Positions 63,208-64,000 of a stretch of 64,000 nt of DNA are shown here, in pieces. The stretch is from the NCBI RefSeq assembly GCF_007655135.1, contig NC_045130.1, positions 17,613,363 through 17,677,362 on the forward strand, read 5' to 3'. The stretch is from Punica granatum. Taxonomy: Eukaryota; Streptophyta; Magnoliopsida; Myrtales; Lythraceae. Every line of letters begins with the position of its first letter. Positions within the stretch are counted from its first letter, which is position 1. The notes under the pieces are model-generated. The model worked only from the letters and a program-made list of their open reading frames with translations, had not been told where the DNA came from and ran no database searches. A program made the position numbers and the translations under genes.

Positions 63208-63600
63208 GAGTTACCCGATGACGCTATGATACCATAAAGAATAAGCACAGAATAGCTGAATCCTCACTTATGAGGTTAGGTGCGTGTATTCAATTAAATA
63301 AGCACTGTACATGACTTATCTAGAAAAGTGCATAAATGTGTATTGATTACGTCCCTAATATACAACAAGTATAAATAGAAAACTCATTACGTCCCTAATA
63401 TACAACAAGTATAAATAGAAAACTCAGAGTTTTCTATTTATACTTGTTGTATATTAGGGACGTAATCAATACACATTTATGCACTTTCCTAAATAAGCAC
63501 TGTATATGACTTATCTAAGAAAGTGCATAAATGTGTATTGATTACATGCCTAATATATAACAAGTATAAATAGAAAACTATGATTGCATAATATCCTTTA
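63208..63600 (-). mobile_element. Rearranged LTR with primer-binding site
   Basis: On the minus strand GGTATCATAGC near 63,221-63,231 resembles the tRNA-Met primer-binding site (TGGTATCAGAGC) of copia elements, placed just upstream of gag. Beyond it a segment with TATAAATAG recurs: direct copies at about 63,327-63,385, 63,386-63,424 (40-bp tandem) and 63,521-63,578, and an inverted copy at 63,428-63,489 around a 3-bp loop. The left LTR boundary is not clear. Confidence 0.5.
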
Positions 63601-63697
63601 TTAGGAACGAATCATATGGCTTTTCGGAATGGATGTCAACAAAAATTTCAAGAGAAAGCATGAAGTTGTATATACAAGTGCAATATTGACTGTTATG

Positions 63698-63938
63698 GTA
63701 CGTTTGGTTTCAGAGTTAAAGTAACTTTGATTTTGATTTTAATTTTGATTGTAGAAAATGACAAATGAGATGAGATTATAAATTTGACTTGGGAAACGTG
63801 TGTTTTTGTTGCGTAGTGTGTTGAGTTAAAGTTAAAGTTAAAATTTTTGACTTGAGAAATGTATATTTTTGTTATGTAGTATGTTGAATTAAAGTTAAAG
63901 TTAAAGTTAAAGTTTTTTGATTCCCTATCCAAACAAGG
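63698..63938. mobile_element. MITE with AAAGTT hexamers, second copy
   Basis: It opens CGTTTGGTTTCAGAGTTAAA, contains TTGTTGCGTAGTGTGTTGAG and TTGTTATGTAGTATGTTGAA in series, an AAAGTT hexamer run near 63,890-63,913, and closes TATCCAAACAAGG, an inverted version of its start. It is the reverse-strand relative of 38,006-38,173. Confidence 0.6.
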
Positions 63939-64000
63939 CTAGTCTTGAGACTTTTTGTTGCGAAGGGTTGTTGTGACGTCACACGATTACAGCCCACATC

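Overview
This window is nuclear DNA from a flowering plant, almost certainly a eudicot. The evidence is five spliced or intronless plant genes with GT-AG introns, plant promoter elements (telo-box, site II, AC elements, G-boxes), and a dense load of small plant-type transposons in AT-rich spacer. No species can be named from the sequence. There is no bacterial or organellar gene content and no CRISPR array.

Layout. Positions 1-27,000 hold no gene I can support. This stretch is AT-rich spacer packed with non-autonomous elements: Helitron-like ends, Mutator-type foldback elements with 9-bp target-site duplications (TSDs), a tRNA-like SINE family with 15-17 bp TSDs, and short tandem duplications. 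At 27,774-29,030 (+) lies an intronless, very GC-rich U-box/ARM E3 ubiquitin ligase of the PUB25/26 type. At 32,445-37,113 (-) lies a three-exon bHLH transcription factor of the ZHOUPI/bHLH95 type. Its 3.1-kb first intron carries a ten-unit tandem satellite. Positions 37,600-48,500 are again repeat-rich (two large foldback elements, a SINE, LTR-like debris, a 183-bp tandem repeat).

The right part is gene-dense. It holds caffeoyl-CoA O-methyltransferase (48,919-50,893, +, five exons), cytosolic ribosomal protein S16/uS9 (52,687-53,636, -, two exons) and a filament-like plant protein (55,438-58,805, -, five exons). From 59,000 to the end there is spacer, a hAT-type MITE, and a broken Ty1/copia remnant (gag start, primer-binding site, rearranged LTR).

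How the genes relate. This is not an operon or a recognisable gene cluster; each gene has its own promoter. Themes are ordinary plant biology: ubiquitin signalling (PUB), seed or endosperm transcription (bHLH95 type), lignin monomer methylation (CCoAOMT), translation (uS9) and a coiled-coil protein of the vesicle-tethering/cortical type (FPP). The most unusual material is in the repeats: a nested, multi-family set of foldback elements and SINEs with readable insertion footprints, a satellite inside an intron, a duplicated 3' splice site in the CCoAOMT gene, and a pure 48-nt G run.
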